Source of the DNA: Neelides folsomi
Lineage: Eukaryota; Arthropoda; Collembola; Neelipleona; Neelidae
Length of the DNA stretch: 64,000 bases
Assembly: GCA_034687125.1 (NCBI GenBank)
Contig: JAQGBZ010000012.1
Location: 248,001 to 312,000, forward strand
Direction of reading: 5' to 3'
Below are positions 36,336 to 49,400 of the stretch, piece after piece (positions within the stretch are counted from its first letter, which is position 1; every line of letters begins with the position of its first letter). Below the pieces are notes generated by a model. The model ran no database searches and was not told the DNA's origin. It saw only the letters and a list, made by a program, of their open reading frames with translations. Both the position numbers and the translations under genes were made by a program.

Positions 36336-39300
36336 ATGGCATTGATTCTCAGGTCCATGGCCTCTGCCTGGCTCCTCCTGCCCCTCCTCGTCACCTCCGT
36401 CTGGGGCTTGTCTCAAGGTGAGCCCGGATATTAAATTCCCTTCCAAATCTAATTTTTCTCCTCTTCCTTTTTCCAGCAGATCCAGACTACTTCCTCGACG
36501 ACTCTTTGTTGAATAATTTAGACAAGGGTAAGTGGACGGTTTATTCGTGTCTTTCATCGGGAATGCATCGAACGGTTGACCGAGTTGGATGAAGCCGTTG
36601 ACAATTTATCACCCCCTCCATCTGTTTGGCCTACTCCCACCAAATCCTCACTTTCCTCAATGACCAGAGTGGGATTGCAGAGCGGGTCGTAAAATCTTCA
36701 TAAAGAGCCACACGACGATTTGTTATTTTATTATTTTTACTGCCACCACTTTCTCTTTCAAGTGCTACAAAGATTTGTTCGTGGTTGTGCAGCTGTGATG
36801 TATTTCACAATTCCTCATTCTCTCATTCCCCCTTTCAAAACTCTGTTCATATGTTGATGAGAAGAAGAGGCTTTGAGAGATTTTTAAAGTTGAGCAAAAG
36901 CTTAATTTGAGTGGAGGTAAATTCTGCAGCGTGATCCATAAAAAAGTCATTTAAAATCGAGGCTTCATTCCAAATCTCCAAGTCCGTGAGAATGGGAGAG
37001 TTTTATTCTAATGCGAGCATAGGAAAAGAGTTTCAAATCCCGAACAGAGATACACGCTTCTGCTATGCATAACGACCATACAAATATAAAACATATTACA
37101 TACAACCACTCGTCCGTATTGTGTTGGAAAGGGTTGTAGACGAACCTGGGCGAATAACTCAATCGATTTATTCATATGTATTGCAGGTGAAGTGGAGAGA
37201 CTCCTTCGAGAATATCCTATCAATCGAGAGCTCGTGAATAGCATAGGTGCTCAGTATTATCAAATCGTGAATGTCGTCCAACATCGCCATCACCAATACA
37301 TGGATCTCTCCACTCGGGAAGGAACCACCAAGGGACCTCGGTCCCAGGCCCAGGGCATGCAGGCCATGCAGCAGTTCCGGGTAAATTCCGAATCGAACAC
37401 GATCCGAAAAGACCCCAATCATCCGGATGTTGCTAAACGCGAGACTTTTCTTCCAGGCGGGAAAGCACTTCCATCGGACTTCCTTTCTCATCCAAGCCTT
37501 CAATCACAAGTTCAAGTTGATCCTCGAACTCAATCCGACCCTCATCGCCCCGAACGTGCTCCAAAAGCATATTTTGAGCGAGAATGCCGAGCAGCGGGAG
37601 CGGAACGAACTCGAGATGTGCTACTACCATGGTAACGTCGAGGGACTAGAGTGGTCGGCAGCGGCCGTCCGGACCTGCAACGGTCTCTCGGGTATCATCC
37701 ACATGGGGAACGAGACATTCATCATCCATCCCTTCTACGGCGGAGATCTCTCGGTGAGAAAGCAAATAAAAAGCTTTTAATGACCCAATTCCCTTCCCCG
37801 CAGCAAAAGCACCCGCACATCGTCTTCGAGGCCAAAGCAGTGGGAAGACAGACGTGTGGGAACAAGCGAGGCTTCGAGTGGAACATGCCATCTGGAACGG
37901 TGTACTCCGATTTTGTGCGGAGGACCGAAGACAAATCTCCACAGTACTTTATCGAATTGGCACTTCTCCTCGACAAACCGATGGTAAAGAGCCACTCGAC
38001 CTCCCCCATCCTCAAATTGTTTCCTTAATGCTTCCCCTCTGAATTTAGTTTGATAAGCGGAATGGATCCACACGGCTCCAGGTTGTTCACGACGCTCTTC
38101 AAATTGTGAATATCGCCGATTTGGTGAGAAATCCCAATTGCATTTTGTTTACATTCCCTGATTGAGATTGATGACGGGATTATGAGATTTACAATTATAG
38201 CTTTCTTCATGCTTTTTCTTAGTGATTACTTGATTACAAGCGAGGAAGTGCTGGTTATTATTTTATTCCCCATTACGCTCACACTTAAACGAGGGAAATG
38301 CATTATCGATGAAAGAAATCTAATTAGCTCATTCGTTTATTATTCCATTAGACAATTAAATAGTAATGAAATGCTGAATGCAACACGGAGCATGGGGAAA
38401 GGGATTTGTAAAATAATAGAAAACCCCTTTCTTTTACGACCCCCTTTAATGAACATGGGACCGGGAATTAAAGTATTTCCATTCTCTCAAACCTTCATTA
38501 TTTATTTCTTGAGGTTTGCTTTCTAGGTGTAATTCACGTTGGGGACATTCTTTGAATTGTCTGAGCCTCTTTGATTATTTTTATTATGGCAATACATTCC
38601 CTGCATAGCCATTTCCCCAAAGATATGGCTAATACTGCTAAACTGCTACCATAAACTTCATTTTTTCGAATTCCGCTTCAACCCGATTGCTCAGCGAAAA
38701 GAATGGACGAGAAGTATAAGGGGTCTTTCTTTTTTCCAGTATTTTCGGAAACTCAATACAGCAATATCCGTCGTTTATGTCGAAACTTGGAATCGCGACA
38801 ACCATTTACAAGTGGCGAAAGTTGATGATTTGCGCCTCACCTTAGTTCGACTCACCGACTTTTACGGTTCATAAACCCGGGTAGTAAATCCTCCTCTTCT
38901 AATGACACCTTGATCCCTTAGGCCCGCGGAGTATTTTCTCTGTCACCAAAGACACGACGATGCTCATCTCGGGCGTTCCTTTCTCCGAGTCTGGAATGGG
39001 GGTTCCTTCCTCCATTTGCACCCAAAAGGCCATGGGAGTTGTGACCGACGTTTCGATCTACCAACCCCACAATACGGGCGTGGCGCTGGCCCACATGATT
39101 GGACACAACTTGAACATGGGACATGACCAAAACAGTAAGGACAAAGCCTTTCAACTTTCTCTTTGTGGGGGTTTAAAAGGTTTTCTTTGGTTGAATAGTG
39201 GAGAACTGTCATTGCCCTAACTGGTATGGCTGCATCATGAGCGAGAACATTGTGGGGAAAGATGGAATTCAGCCTTATAGGTTTTCCGACTGTTCCCGGA

Positions 39301-42300
39301 AATCGTTTTTCTCTTCCATAAGCTCCGGGCACTCCATGTGCCTCATCAATAAGCCAAACGCAATAGACGTAAGGAAACTTGCGGTTTTCCTCTCTCATGC
39401 CGCTTTCTTCACCCCGACTTTATTCATTTCAGACCCTTCACAAAACTTGCGGGAACGGGGTTTTAGAAGCCGGAGAAGAGTGTGATTGTGGTTCACAGCA
39501 AGAGTGCCAGAAAGACCCATGTTGTGAAGCAATGATTTGCAGACTCAAGACGACCGCTCAATGTTCCTCAAACTCTCCATGCTGCAACGAAAAGTGCCAG
39601 GTTGGTTCAAGCCATTTATTTAATTAATTAAATTCAAATTAATGGAATATTCCTTATATAGAAAATTTTTAGATTTACGATTATTTGTGTAATTTTAAAC
39701 TCTTGTCAATTTTACAATAATTCGTTTTTTTTAATTTTAGTTCAAGAGCCTAGGGGTCATCTGCAGAGATAAAGCGAGCGAATGTGATATTCCGGAACAT
39801 TGCACTGGTGTGAGTGCCGAGTGTCCGATGAACATTTACAAAAAGAATGGTGCGAGCTGTGGACGCGATGAGGGATTTTGTTTTAACGGCAATTGCCCGA
39901 CCCTCAACAGCCAGTGCAAAAACATTTGGGATTTTGGTGGTGAGGATATACTTACACATTAATTTAAGAGATATATATTTGATACATATGCGGACGTAAA
40001 TAAATAGTTTGTAAGAATTTATTGAACAATTTCTGGGGCTCAGCTGGAGCTTTCTATAGAGGTTCATAAACAATCTCTAAATGGTCCCTGAATTGGTCCT
40101 TAGGCAAAGTGGCGAACAAGGAGTGCTTCGAGCACTTTAATACTGGAGGCCACCACAACGGCCATTGTGGGAAGGACAAGAATGGGAACTACCGGAAGTG
40201 CCCGATGGCAGATGTAATGTGTGGGACTTTGCATTGTAAAGACGGAACTGAGTATCCCATCATGTCGAGCACATTTCAGAACACGACGTTCTCGAAGATC
40301 TCTCTCAAACTCGGTGGAATCAACCATGATTGCAAAAATATTAATGGGCCAAGGGCTGACAGGAACTCAGATATGATGGAACTCGTCAGAGACGGATCCC
40401 GCTGCGGCGATAACATGGTATCTTTATTAACCCATAAAACAATGTCCCATTACCTTTTTATTAGCTACCACGTATCTTTCTATTCTTGTACGTGTTGATG
40501 GTTGATTAGGTTTTTTTTTATTATTATGAATTAATAAATCAGTGGCTACTTGGAACTTACGGCCCTTTTACTATTATAAATCTAATCCTTTGTATTCTGC
40601 AGGTGTGCATGAACCAGACGTGTGTGAGATTGGCGAACTACATTGATAACCAAAAGTGTCCCTCGAATCACTTTGACCTCGAGTGCTCCGGCCACGGGTC
40701 ATGTTCGAACGTTAATACGTGCTATTGTAAGGAAGGTTGGGAAGGAGATGATTGTTCCATCATTGGAATTGTTCCCACGACTGAGGAAGCCCATACGGTT
40801 CCGCCGCCAGGGCATGTTGTCCTCAACGAAACAACCACCGTCCCCCCGGGGAAGATTCGCAACAAAGGCCCTGACGAAGAAGGCTCAAACACAATCGTCC
40901 TCGTCTTTGGCATGGTCTCAGTAGTCGGCGGAGTGTTCATTCTCTTCGCCATGTTGGCACTCTGCTACCGGAGATCCACGGTCCCAAAGTACGAAACCTC
41001 CTACCCGCCCTTCAACCCAAAGACGTTCAAACTGCCCACCCACGGGCCAGGAGGGCCGGTGAATCAAATCAACCACTCTGAGATCGACAACCGGATCCTC
41101 AGCTTCACCCAATTGCCAGCTTATAGGTATAGCAGGTAAATTAAAAGATGTGATTAATTGGAAAGGAACCCGACCTGGTGCTCTTTTGCCTCAACAGAGA
41201 TTCCGATGGTTCTTACAGGGAGCAACAAAGCATGGGCATGACGGGGTCAATGAAAAACATCGGCGGTGGCGGCCAACACGACGAGGAGACGGGAGACGAG
41301 ACTTCAGCATTCTTAGGTACGCCACATAGGCCCCTCAATCATCCCCGATTCCCGGAGAAGGGGAGAAAGTATGTTGAGGAGGATGGTTCTCAATCAGATA
41401 ATAACGAGGGGATCTGCGACGTCGAGAGAACGCTTAAGTCGCTCAATGGCTACCACGAAGACATTTTGGCCGCCCTCAGGGTTGCTGCCTCTCAGAGGAA
41501 CATTCACGACACAAACTCGCCCCCGCCCCAAGGTCCTTCTCTCTTTCATTCAGGACCTTTGATCCCTCTGCATCTTGATCAGTGCTAATGCAATGCCCAC
41601 TTTTAAAAATTTATTGCATCTTCCTCCTCCAATAGCCAATGAGTCTCGTCCGCATTAAAGTCAAACAAATTCAGAGATTGCTCTTTTAGCTTTAAAACAT
41701 TCCTTTAATTTTCAACCTATTAAAGTATTAATTACTCACGATTTACATTTAAGTATTTTATACATTTTTCTATTTCCTTATACCTCTTTTATAAAAAAAA
41801 AGTTCGAGTATTTATTTCAGAGATATCATTTTCAATAATCTTTTTAAGCTGCATTATAAATAATTTAAATAAGGAATGAACTTTGCATTGTAATTTAATA
41901 GATAGAATTAATTATCAAGATGTTAAAATAATAATTGAATTTCAGGTGAAGCGAGACTCTCGGATGCGTACCAAGAGGACGCGTACTTTGGGTCTGAATT
42001 TCCCCTCATTCGTAACTCGAATGAACGCATCCCCAACGGCGGACAAGACGAGGACAGCAACGACGACGGCGGACCAATAAGGTACGTATCATAAAATGAC
42101 CAGTTCAAGTCATAGTAATCGCAACCCTCTCAGCTTCCGGACTCTCTTGGATTTATACAGGATCCGGAACCTGGAGGATTTGCTTCGTCAGTTGGAGCAT
42201 CACTCAGGCGGCCGTCAGATGAGTCCCGAAGGGTCCGAGGAGATTCGAATGTCGGAGACCGAGGCCGACCGCCATTACCGCTTACACTCGGACGATCTAG

Positions 42301-43691
42301 GCGGGTGAGGAGAAGATGTTTGATTTGATTAACTCATTAAACCATTCCTGTGGTTTGACTATCATTTCTAGTCTGAAGCATGAACTTATTAATGTGTGTT
42401 TGTGATTGTTGAGCCCAGAAGTCGGAGGCGTATTAACATGTGACAAAACGCTTATCACCATCGCTTCGCCTCTGCTCCCTCAACCCCTGGACCACCAAGA
42501 TTCTTAGGAAATAATGTGTCAGTGGGAGGGAGGCAGGGAGGGAGTGAGGCTAATACTCTCCTGCTCCCTTGTAGGAACCTCGGTTTTGACTCAGACTCCG
42601 AGACCGGCTTTGTGATGGGCCGCTATCGAGGGCCAGGGGTAGAACCAATTAACAACATCACTTCGCCATTGTCCGACTACGGCCACTTCACTGCCGGAGC
42701 CGCCGACACGCCCGACGACGACCTCGAGAGGTATACACATTGCTTATTACGTGTTCGCCTGCCATTCTGCATTTTGAGACACTTTCGGGCCTCAAAACCC
42801 CAACCCACTATTCCGCATGTTCTATTAATTATGTCTCAACAATTAAATACAAAGTATATTTAACTAACAAACACACGTCTCATTGATCTCTCAATTGTAA
42901 TATCAACCCCTGAATAATTTGCATCTCTGCACCGCTTTTTCATCACTTTTTCATTTTCACTCTTTTAGTTGCATCGATGGGTTTGCATCCTCTCCGTATT
43001 GTCCATGCTATTTCTGGTAATTTCGCCACGACACACTCTCTCTTGTATTCCTAGTTAAACATTCATTCTTAATACTCATACATAGCACTGTAGTATTCTC
43101 GAGTAGTGGACTATGAAAAAGCAATGACCATTGATTGAGTAAATCCAAAGGTTCTGAAGGAAGTTTTTTTCTTTTTTGGCAGCAACCAAACAAATCTCAT
43201 TACTTCATCAACAAGTGAGGAGGATGAAGAGGAACAAATGTCCATGGGTAAAAGGAACCTCAAACCCCTTTACGAACCTCGCAAAGATTCTTTCAGCAAC
43301 GAATCTCCTCTTCACATTAATGGTATAAATTGTAAATTTTAATAGTTTACAAAAAAGAGATGTGTGAAATTGTTTAATGATGAGTCAAATTATAAGACAG
43401 GAGTTGTCTAACTTTTTAATAACCACGATATGATACTCAAATAATAAACAGAGTTTTGAAACAGGGAATGACGAACCTTCTCATTTCAACTACTCCAATA
43501 AGTATGATTCGATTTTTTTAAAAACAACCTAACAAACGTTCCGTTCTCCTTTCAATGGGACGAGATTCGAGCAATTTTTTGACTCACATTTTATTCTTAG
43601 GCGAATTGAAAGTACTTCAAATATTAGGTACATAAAACCAATTTACTCTAATCGGATTAAACTTGTGTTTTTATGCCGTTTTACATTGTGA
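36336..43691 (+). CDS. mmd: ADAM11/22/23-type transmembrane pseudoprotease (mind-meld-like), about 20 exons
   Basis: ADAM-family membrane protein, closest in layout to vertebrate ADAM11/22/23 and fly mind-meld. Exons: 36336-36417, 36480-36527, 37187-37380, 37457-37753, 37804-37983, 38049-38123, 38740-38866, 38922-39134, 39199-39368, 39433-39600, 39741-39939, 40104-40417, 40603-41135, 41198-41532, 41946-42081, 42161-42304, 42575-42730, 43183-43322, 43465-43501, 43601-43691; phases join to about 1212 aa. Order: signal peptide (1-25), prodomain (to about 250), metalloprotease-like domain (about 250-440), disintegrin domain without RGD ([15 protein letters not shown], about 467-560), Cys-rich domain, EGF-like repeat (CSGHGSCSN...[12 protein letters not shown], about 715-740), transmembrane helix (about 786-810), and a 400-residue acidic, Ser-rich tail. 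The zinc motif reads [12 protein letters not shown] (392-403): the three His remain, the catalytic Glu is Met. The last two exons are the least certain. Confidence 0.87.
36475..36482 (+). other. Tandem NAGNAG acceptor at ADAM exon 2
   Basis: The exon 2 acceptor reads TTCCAGCAG. Splicing after the first AG (36476) adds one Ala (CAA G/CA GAT); splicing after the second (36479) does not. Both keep frame, so a one-residue isoform difference just after the signal peptide is likely. Confidence 0.55.
39092..39127 (+). other. Degenerate ADAM zinc-binding motif ([12 protein letters not shown])
   Basis: The reprolysin consensus is HExxHxxGxxHD. Here the histidines at positions 1, 5 and 11 and the final Asp are present, but the general-base Glu is Met (ATG at 39095-39097) and the Gly at position 8 is Asn. 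Zinc could still bind, but peptide hydrolysis should fail. The flanking frame is intact, so this is not decay of a pseudogene. Confidence 0.85.
43183..43342 (+). other. Alternative last exon of the ADAM gene (read-through form)
   Basis: If the donor at 43323 (GTATAA, weak) is not used, exon 18 continues for six codons and ends at TAA, 43340-43342. An AATAAA at 43443-43448 lies 100 bases on, before exon 19, so a transcript ending here is plausible. The spliced form instead goes on through 43465-43501 and 43601-43691. A third possible donor at 43248 (ATGG/GTAAAA) could also be used. Confidence 0.4.
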
Positions 43692-46401
43692 TATATTATT
43701 TCCTTTCTAAACTAATGACTAATTTTTAATGGTTCAACTGAGAATGTTTGACCAGAAAGGAACGAATCTGATTTAACACAAAAAATACATAAGTATTTAT
43801 TTATGTATATAATCAATACCCCAAAGTTGCAAATAACCTCTATATACATTAATTCTAGTTATTAATACTTAATAATACCCTATGGTTAAATATCATAGAG
43901 GCTATACATTACATATACAGTTAATGCCAATGCGTAATGTAAAGTAAGTGAATGAATGTTGATGATAAAGTAGGAGTTAAAATGTTGAAGCACTTGAGTC
44001 CCTAATGTGGAACGTTATCGTTAAATTTGAACAGGCTCGGACTTATTTGAAGAGCATCTCCACTTTCCTGAATACAAACATTGAAATGTCTAGTCAGAAA
44101 GAAAGCAAAAAGTAATTTAAGAGGAAGAAAGATTTGTAAATGGCCATGTACTGAGAGAAGATGATGAATCTATTAATACTATACATTTAAATATTTAAAT
44201 AATATCTTATACATACCTCAACTTCGGTGATTGTGTTCTTCTGCCTAAACGTGAATTGATTTATATTATATTAGAATGTATTAAATACATACAAACTCTT
44301 ACTATTTAACTTATGTATTTATATTTCTAAGTATGATCAGGAAACTATGAAAGATTTTACTAGAATGCGTGTGTGTTCTTGTTAGACATTTGCTCATTCT
44401 CATCAAATCCTTTTTCAATTACAATTATACATACTAGTTTTAGGTCTTCCAACAAGATTTGAGTAATAAAACGAATGTGTTCAAAAAATCACATCTGTTG
44501 TTGGGTTGATTCATTTAAATTGCATTCAATCTTCTGGCACTTTTTCCACAAAGGCAATGTGCATGATGAAGCTGCTGAGGCGCCTTTGGGAAACGTTTAA
44601 ATTTGAGCTCATTGTGGTTAGAAAGCTCATCGTGTCTCCTCCTCATTCGAGTTCCTCCTCAAATTCAGTGAATCATAAATGAGGAATTAGTGCATGATTT
44701 GCTTTTAGAGTTAAACAGACTCTTTGGGATTTAGGACCTCGTTCCTTCAATCTCTCTTTCTATAAATACCTGAGTGGGAGGGAAATTCATTAATCTCTTC
44801 GGGCTCTCCCAATAGTCAACAAAAACCGGAGTTTGTTAATTCATTTTAAATGAAGGAATTGGTGGAGGTTGAGGGAGTGGTAATTTGGTAATCATCAAAC
44901 TTTAGAACCAGACATCCTCTTTCCTGTTATTCCAGATTTGAGGTGAATAAATGGAGAAATGAACGGAACAAGAGAATTTTGGTTTGATAAATTTGACTTA
45001 TCCGAACTCAATTTCCTTCAGATAATGTACGAAGGATTCTTTGTTAATTTAAGTATTGTTAAATTAAAAGAACCAATAAATAAATATTTAGCTAAAGATA
45101 ATTTAGTATTTTTAAAATGGATAAATATAATCATTAAATAAATTATATTAAAAATTATACTTTTAGATTTTTTTATAGACCTTGGAAGAATTTTTATTAC
45201 GTTAAATTACATTTTTATATCTGGCCATAAAATCCAATTAAACGTTTTTACTCATCTTGTGTATATTTTTATATATCAATTTAATATTTGTATAACTTTA
45301 ATAAGTTTATGTTCCCTCGAATTGTAACATTTCCTTTATATCAATCACAATGAAAAAAACTGCTGGTTGAAACATGAGCCCTTTTTATAATAAGTACGCC
45401 AACAGAGATACAGACACTGATACAGTCCCTAATACATAGACTGTAGCGTAAGGACATTTACAATAGGAAAATCCTTCACAGATGTTACAGATGGCAAAAA
45501 CCTTTATTGGGAACGGAAGGCGTTAAAGGAGAGTAAAAAAGTGGCTTTCTTGAAAAGAAACTCCAAATTGATATTCATGGTAAAGAGATGCTGTAAGGGA
45601 GAAGAAGATGAGAGTGGAGAGATAATGGGATTACGTAGTAATTTAATAATAACCTCCTCGTTCTTGAGTTATGTGGGAAATAAAAAGATGGAAAATAACG
45701 AACCGAAGATTTAATTTACATAGATAACCAATAGATCAAGGCTAACAAGGGGTTTTTGAGCATTCCCAATGAGATTTCATTTCGTTGCGGAAGACGTGAA
45801 GATAAGGAGATCCATTGTGTGCATTATGATTCATAAATTCCTAAATTCATATTGTCTGAAGAATAAAAACAAAGAACATTGGAGATATACGGCACAAGTT
45901 GTTTTATAACATAATGATATCGGCAAGATCTCCCGTCGGCCAAAACACCGATCTCGAGAGATTGAAGCGATTCAAGAGGGAGGAATATTTGAATTGTGGA
46001 AAGGAAGTTCAGTTGTTGAGTTACGGCTTTCCCTTCAAGTGATTCTCCCGAGTTTGGAGGCATTTATGTAGTTAGCAGGAGCCGACCGGGTGTTGTGGGA
46101 GTCCTGATCAGTTTGGGTTACGAAGGGTTCCTGTATCTAAATTAGGCTCAAAGGGAAGGGAGTTACCAAGGCGACCGGCCGCTGAGGGCACATACAGAAC
46201 ACCCCAAATGCTCCGATCCTCCATGGGTAAGGACTCCCTTCAATAACGCGCAGCCAGGAACGTACATTACTCCCTGGTTTATTCGGGGAGGGATGGGAGA
46301 AAATGCCCTGACTCATTTCATTCTTGTCGGTCGCTCGACAGACCCTTTCAAACCTTTTCAGACCGGGTTGGAGCTAACTTTCTCTTCAACAAGGCGAGAA
46401 G
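43692..46401. other. Spacer between the ADAM and cytochrome b561 genes
   Basis: AATAAA at 44465-44470 is a possible poly(A) signal for the longer ADAM transcript. The middle is very AT-rich with random short frames. The last 300 bases (46080-46400) are clearly richer in GC and are the likely promoter and 5' UTR of the cytochrome b561 gene. No exon with family resemblance was found. Confidence 0.4.
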
Positions 46402-49400
46402 ATGAGCGACGAAACGGAGCTGGCCGAGGATTCCCCTAACGAAGAGGATTTGCCAGAAAAGTAAGTTTTAATCAATTCCTGTCGTACATTATCGAGACTC
46501 TCGAATAACTTCCCCCGAAACTTTGACATCATCTTGCCCCGTAGAATAGGACAAGTTGATTCCCAACTTCCTCCACTTCATTATGAAGTGAAGGGTGAAA
46601 GACTCCGGGAAGTTTTCTCATTCAGAGGAACATGATGACCGATAATGACTCCTCGTCGCGTCTCATTTCAATTGACTCCTATAATACTAATAGGACATCC
46701 ACTTCACCTCCTCTCATTCAACAAATATATAAGTATTGAGGAGTTGGGAAAGAGTCGGAAACTTTTTCAGACTCCAAGATTAAATATTTACGTTTCTTTG
46801 ACCAGAAAGTTGTGTGACATGAGTGGAGATTTGTTTTGAGACATCTGCTCAAATGTGCGAATCTCAGGCTTCGCTCTCTCCCTCATCCTTTGCTAAAAGA
46901 GAAGAGTCTGCAAAGTTTAACCTCATTCATTCCCAAGTTTCTCCTCCTCCAGTCAGAGTGTTTCAATCTGAGTCAATTAGGAAGCAATTGATACTCTTCC
47001 TCAATTGAAACGGCCTCATTCACTTTTCATGTGGTGACCATCAATCACGTTGCATCACATACGATTTCCTCGTGTTCGGTCAGCATTATTAAACAAAAGT
47101 TAAAACTTTGATTTTCCCTTCCACCAGATCCCTCTCATCTTGTGTGAATGACCTATCCACATCCCCTTATTAATTCACTTATTGGATCCCTTCAAAGATC
47201 CACGCATTAAATATTCACACTTGCATGTATTTACATTACGATCAATAAAAGAGCCTCAACACTTTAAAAATCACAAACCTTTAAATTCCCCTAACGTGAC
47301 AAATCCCCAAGGCATGCTCTTTGAATAAAATATTAACTCTCACATGACAGTCCATAAATGTGTTGACGAACCCCTTCCCCTTTCAACCAAATGAACAAAA
47401 ATAGGTTTTAATATCCTCCTTTTACTACCGATTTTAATATAAATGCCTTCTGCCCACATTGGAAATTGAGAAGGAAGTCTTAAAATAGGGATGTTAAAAG
47501 ACTAACAACGTGGAGATATCAAATTGCATGATTAACGAAACCTTGAAACCTTATAAAAGGATCAAATCTCACTTTCACGATTCGATATTTTTAGTTTCTA
47601 AATGAGAATTCAATATTCTCTTTAAAAGCTGAGCTAATGCTTGTTCCGGCCTCAAAGCACCTTCAGTCGCAATAAACTAAGAATATAAAGATTCTTTTTC
47701 ATTTCATTAGGCAGAGGATAATGGATGAAATTGACATTTTAAGTGCTAAAGTAGTTAGAAGGACACTTCTATTACATAGAGGCTTCATCACAATGCATCT
47801 TCCTTTCATATCTTGAATAAACCCTTCTCCTAAATACAATATGCATTTTGAGTATAAAAGAAACTGACGGAAGAATGTGAAGAAAAGAAAAAGCGTGTGT
47901 GAATTTGTTCGATGTATGTGCATATTAGGAATGTTTCATTCCATTATCACACTGTAGAAACTTCCTAAGATAAAATTTTATGCTTAATCGTGAAAGAACC
48001 AAATTATAAGTCAATAAAATCCTATACATTACATTATAGTGATAAAAGAACAAAAGTTTTATTAATAATATAAAGAGAAAATCTTGATTTTATGCATTTA
48101 CTTAATAAAACACGAACAGTAGAAAGCTTAATAAATTGAGCATTTGCAAATTAGGTTCTTTACGTGTTTTATAATAAGTAGAAGTGCATAAGTTATAATT
48201 ACAAAATTATAACCTATCACAATCGATATAATATTTAACACAAAATTTAAAGTAAGATATATTACACGTACATTACTCTGTGTAATTGTACAATAAATGC
48301 AATGCAGGATGAAGGTAAGCATGAAACAATAAAAAAGACAACTGACAAGCGAATAAGATTCTATAGCGTTTATGTATCTTAAAATGTATCAGTGATATAC
48401 CTTATAAAGTAAAGTAAAACCACTAAAAATATGCAAATGGATTTAACAATTGCCAGAGGAAAATTCCAATGTACTTTGCTAATTAGTAATTAATCTCATA
48501 AGTAGAAAGTATCATTTGTACTTATTAGGTCTTCCTTCCTCCCTAATAATTAGGAATATTAGCCAAGTTTCATCTACTTATTAAATTAGAGTGAGTTCGG
48601 TGGTTAATTTTAGAATTTTCTCCCAATCTCCTAATGGACTTCCTCTCACTTAATTAAAGAGACTCCTGATGAGGAAGCACAAAGAACTTAATGTACAATT
48701 ACTTACTAATAAGCCCAACCAATCAATAAACTCAATTTTGAAGCTTCTAACAGTTCAAACCTTTACAAATTGAAATTCATTGTAATCATATTTACAAAGA
48801 GGAACTTTAAAAGATCATGTTCATAATGGAACTTCAACTATACATAAGTATCTACGTACTCTATGTAAATACCTTGGTAGATTCACTGCACAAATTAAAT
48901 ACCTAGTGTATGTATACCATTTGGTATACTGTAAAGAACTGTTTAATGTGCATTGTTGTAATATGAGCTTATAAGTAAACCCAAACTCGGTTTGAGTCTT
49001 TATAATGTATTCCATGGGGTGAGGGCTGGTGATGGTGGTGAGGTTGTAAGTTCAATGTTAGCATTGACAGAGCATCGACGAGTGCATGTGACAAAATCGG
49101 GGGTGAGTAGAAGCTGGTCGACTGCGCCCCGAGCACTTGGGTTTAACTGTTATAAAGTAGGGCATTGGATTAGGGTGAGAATCATCCCCCTTTCGTGTTC
49201 CTCCATCCCAACAGCCCACAATGGAGAATGAGTCTGGGGTTCGCTGATGATGGACCAAAACCCCCTTTGGCAGTCAAAGGTTCAGTCTTGACTCCGGCTT
49301 AGCTCCAACTATCTTCTACAGCCAACATCCCTTAGGGAAGATTTAGGGTGCGTCTCTCTCTCACTTGGCCTGAGAGTTAACTTTTCAAGTGTTCCACATT

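Noticed and set aside
38182-38526. 114-codon open frame within an ADAM intron
   Set aside because: Lies in the intron between exons 6 and 7 and shows no ADAM sequence or other family.
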